Assembly (NCBI RefSeq): GCF_026013645.1
Contig: NZ_CP110224.1
Location: 3,720,001 to 3,784,000, forward strand
DNA length: 64,000 nucleotides
Direction of reading: 5' to 3'
Origin: Virgibacillus natechei
GTDB taxonomy: Bacteria > Bacillota > Bacilli > Bacillales > Amphibacillaceae
Within the stretch, counting starts at the first letter, position 1; each line of letters starts with the position of its first letter. A program made the position numbers and the translations under genes. The notes beneath the pieces were generated by a model. That model did not search any database and had not been told where the DNA came from. It saw only the letters and a program-made list of their open reading frames with translations. Shown one piece after another: positions 63,105-64,000 of this stretch.

Positions 63105-64000
63105 TTATAAGTAAAAATTTATGACCTCTCGAATATCTAAATATTCTTCGGAAATCACTAAACTTTGATTAGACTTATTAAATCTTGGATCCATTTTAAA
63201 GTGAATTTTACTACTACGACTTTCTGATGGAAGAAGAAGTGCAGAATACGTGTTAGAAAATTTAGGGGTATTATTTATATCTTCACGATATTCATTTAAA
63301 AATAAGTAGTAAGCTATTTGTTTGTAGTCCATTCCTCGGGTATTTGTATAATACTTTGCATCAAATATTAATTGCGTATCTCCCTCGCCATAATAATAAT
63401 CTGGTGTAAAGTAATGATCTTTATTAGCAATATTTGGGCGAAATGAAACTTTAGAAAACTCGATTTGATTTAAATTCTCTTCATCAAAAACAATTTTTTC
63501 ATTTTTTATTTCTTTATAGTTCGATTTTAAATAGCTCATCACCATGTCTTCCCAAATAGAAGAGAATGAATAATGTTTAAAATAATAACTACCGCCTTCA
63601 TTCAGATCCGCAAAGAAATTGATTAAATGATCAATTAATTCTAGGAGACTATCTTTGAATGTCTGTTGGCGCAACGAAAAAAGGTTTTCCAATACTATTT
63701 CCTTCTCACCAAGAAAATTAAAATTAGGAAACGCCTTTCCCGTTTTATTTAAATCGATAAACACACCAAATTTATCAATTGTATAATCAATGGCAAAAAT
63801 CATACATTCCGTTAAAAACTCTGAAAAGTAGTACTTCTTCTCATAGTAAATGGGAAATAAGTTCAGTTTCCCATTTGAAATATACTTGTTTGAAAGCCGG
63901 ACTGTTTCCTTCCAATTTACTTTCCCACCGATATTTGGTTTAATATGAATCTTATCTTCAAAATACAAACCATACTTATCGAGGTAATCGTAAATACCAA
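63105..64000 (-). CDS. Putative LlaJI-type / PD-(D/E)XK restriction endonuclease, partial
   Basis: At least 297 codons; the frame runs off the window upstream (YDYLDKYG before the TTG at 63968), so the start is not seen. ISNGKLNLFPIYYEKKYYFS and SIWEDMVMSYL in the middle are followed by a nuclease-like core: TPDYYYGEGD, LIFDAKYY (PD...DAK) and a conserved Gln in YKQIAYYLF. This resembles LlaJI-family or McrC-like restriction nucleases. A McrB-like GTPase or methylase would be expected upstream, beyond the window. Confidence 0.6.
   Translation of the reverse strand, partial: GIYDYLDKYGLYFEDKIHIKPNIGGKVNWKETVRLSNKYISNGKLNLFPIYYEKKYYFSEFLTECMIFAIDYTIDKFGVFIDLNKTGKAFPNFNFLGEKEIVLENLFSLRQQTFKDSLLELIDHLINFFADLNEGGSYYFKHYSFSSIWEDMVMSYLKSNYKEIKNEKIVFDEENLNQIEFSKVSFRPNIANKDHYFTPDYYYGEGDTQLIFDAKYYTNTRGMDYKQIAYYLFLNEYREDINNTPKFSNTYSALLLPSESRSSKIHFKMDPRFNKSNQSLVISEEYLDIREVINFYL

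Overview
The window looks like the chromosome of a low-GC endospore-forming member of the Bacillaceae, probably from the halotolerant Oceanobacillus/Virgibacillus/Lentibacillus side of the family. This is inferred from the gene content (prkA-yhbH-spoVR, ypjP, PerR-type ahpCF, DesKR-like regulators), strong GGAGG ribosome-binding sites and many short dispersed palindromes; no rRNA or tRNA gene was seen to confirm it.

Left part, 1-34 kb, is mostly ordinary chromosome. It holds a truncated dicarboxylate symporter, a three-gene operon with a retropepsin-like protease, ypjP, the sporulation/stress module prkA-yhbH-spoVR, a membrane esterase followed by 21 perfect GGGTT repeats, DUF421/DUF4363 genes, and serC-serA. 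The serC-serA leader carries a ZTP riboswitch and a glycine riboswitch in series. Then come ahpC-ahpF behind a PerR box, a RhuM gene and XRE/ImmA pair, an AbgT transporter, a 163-bp tandem repeat array, a divergent HPr kinase, a type I toxin-antitoxin locus, a COG2403 GTPase, sfsA, a LiaF-like gene and mqo.

Middle part, 34-50 kb, is an accessory region full of decay. Two identical inverted IS3-family elements, each inserted at the same point of a REP-like palindrome, bracket about 11 kb. Between them lie remnants of a repeated sigma-factor/DnaD cassette, an ABC exporter with a DesKR-like two-component system between direct repeats, a second type I toxin-like locus, a broken RHH/PIN pair, and an orphan divergent copy of the primary sigma factor. 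Several truncated genes end exactly at REP half-sites.

Right part, 50-60.4 kb, is a complete disaccharide operon on the minus strand: GH65 phosphorylase, binding protein, two permeases, beta-phosphoglucomutase, LacI regulator and a second GH65 phosphorylase. Four LacI/CcpA-type operators lie in a duplicated promoter region. The logic is import of an alpha-glucobiose, phosphorolysis to glucose plus beta-glucose 1-phosphate, and conversion to glucose 6-phosphate.

The end, 60.7-64 kb, holds the best preserved sigma/sigma-short/DnaD cassette and part of a putative restriction endonuclease. The most unusual items are the ZTP plus glycine leader of serC-serA, the orphan sigma-A paralogue, the sigma/DnaD cassette family with REP-linked truncations, the two type I toxin loci, and prkA lacking a canonical start codon.
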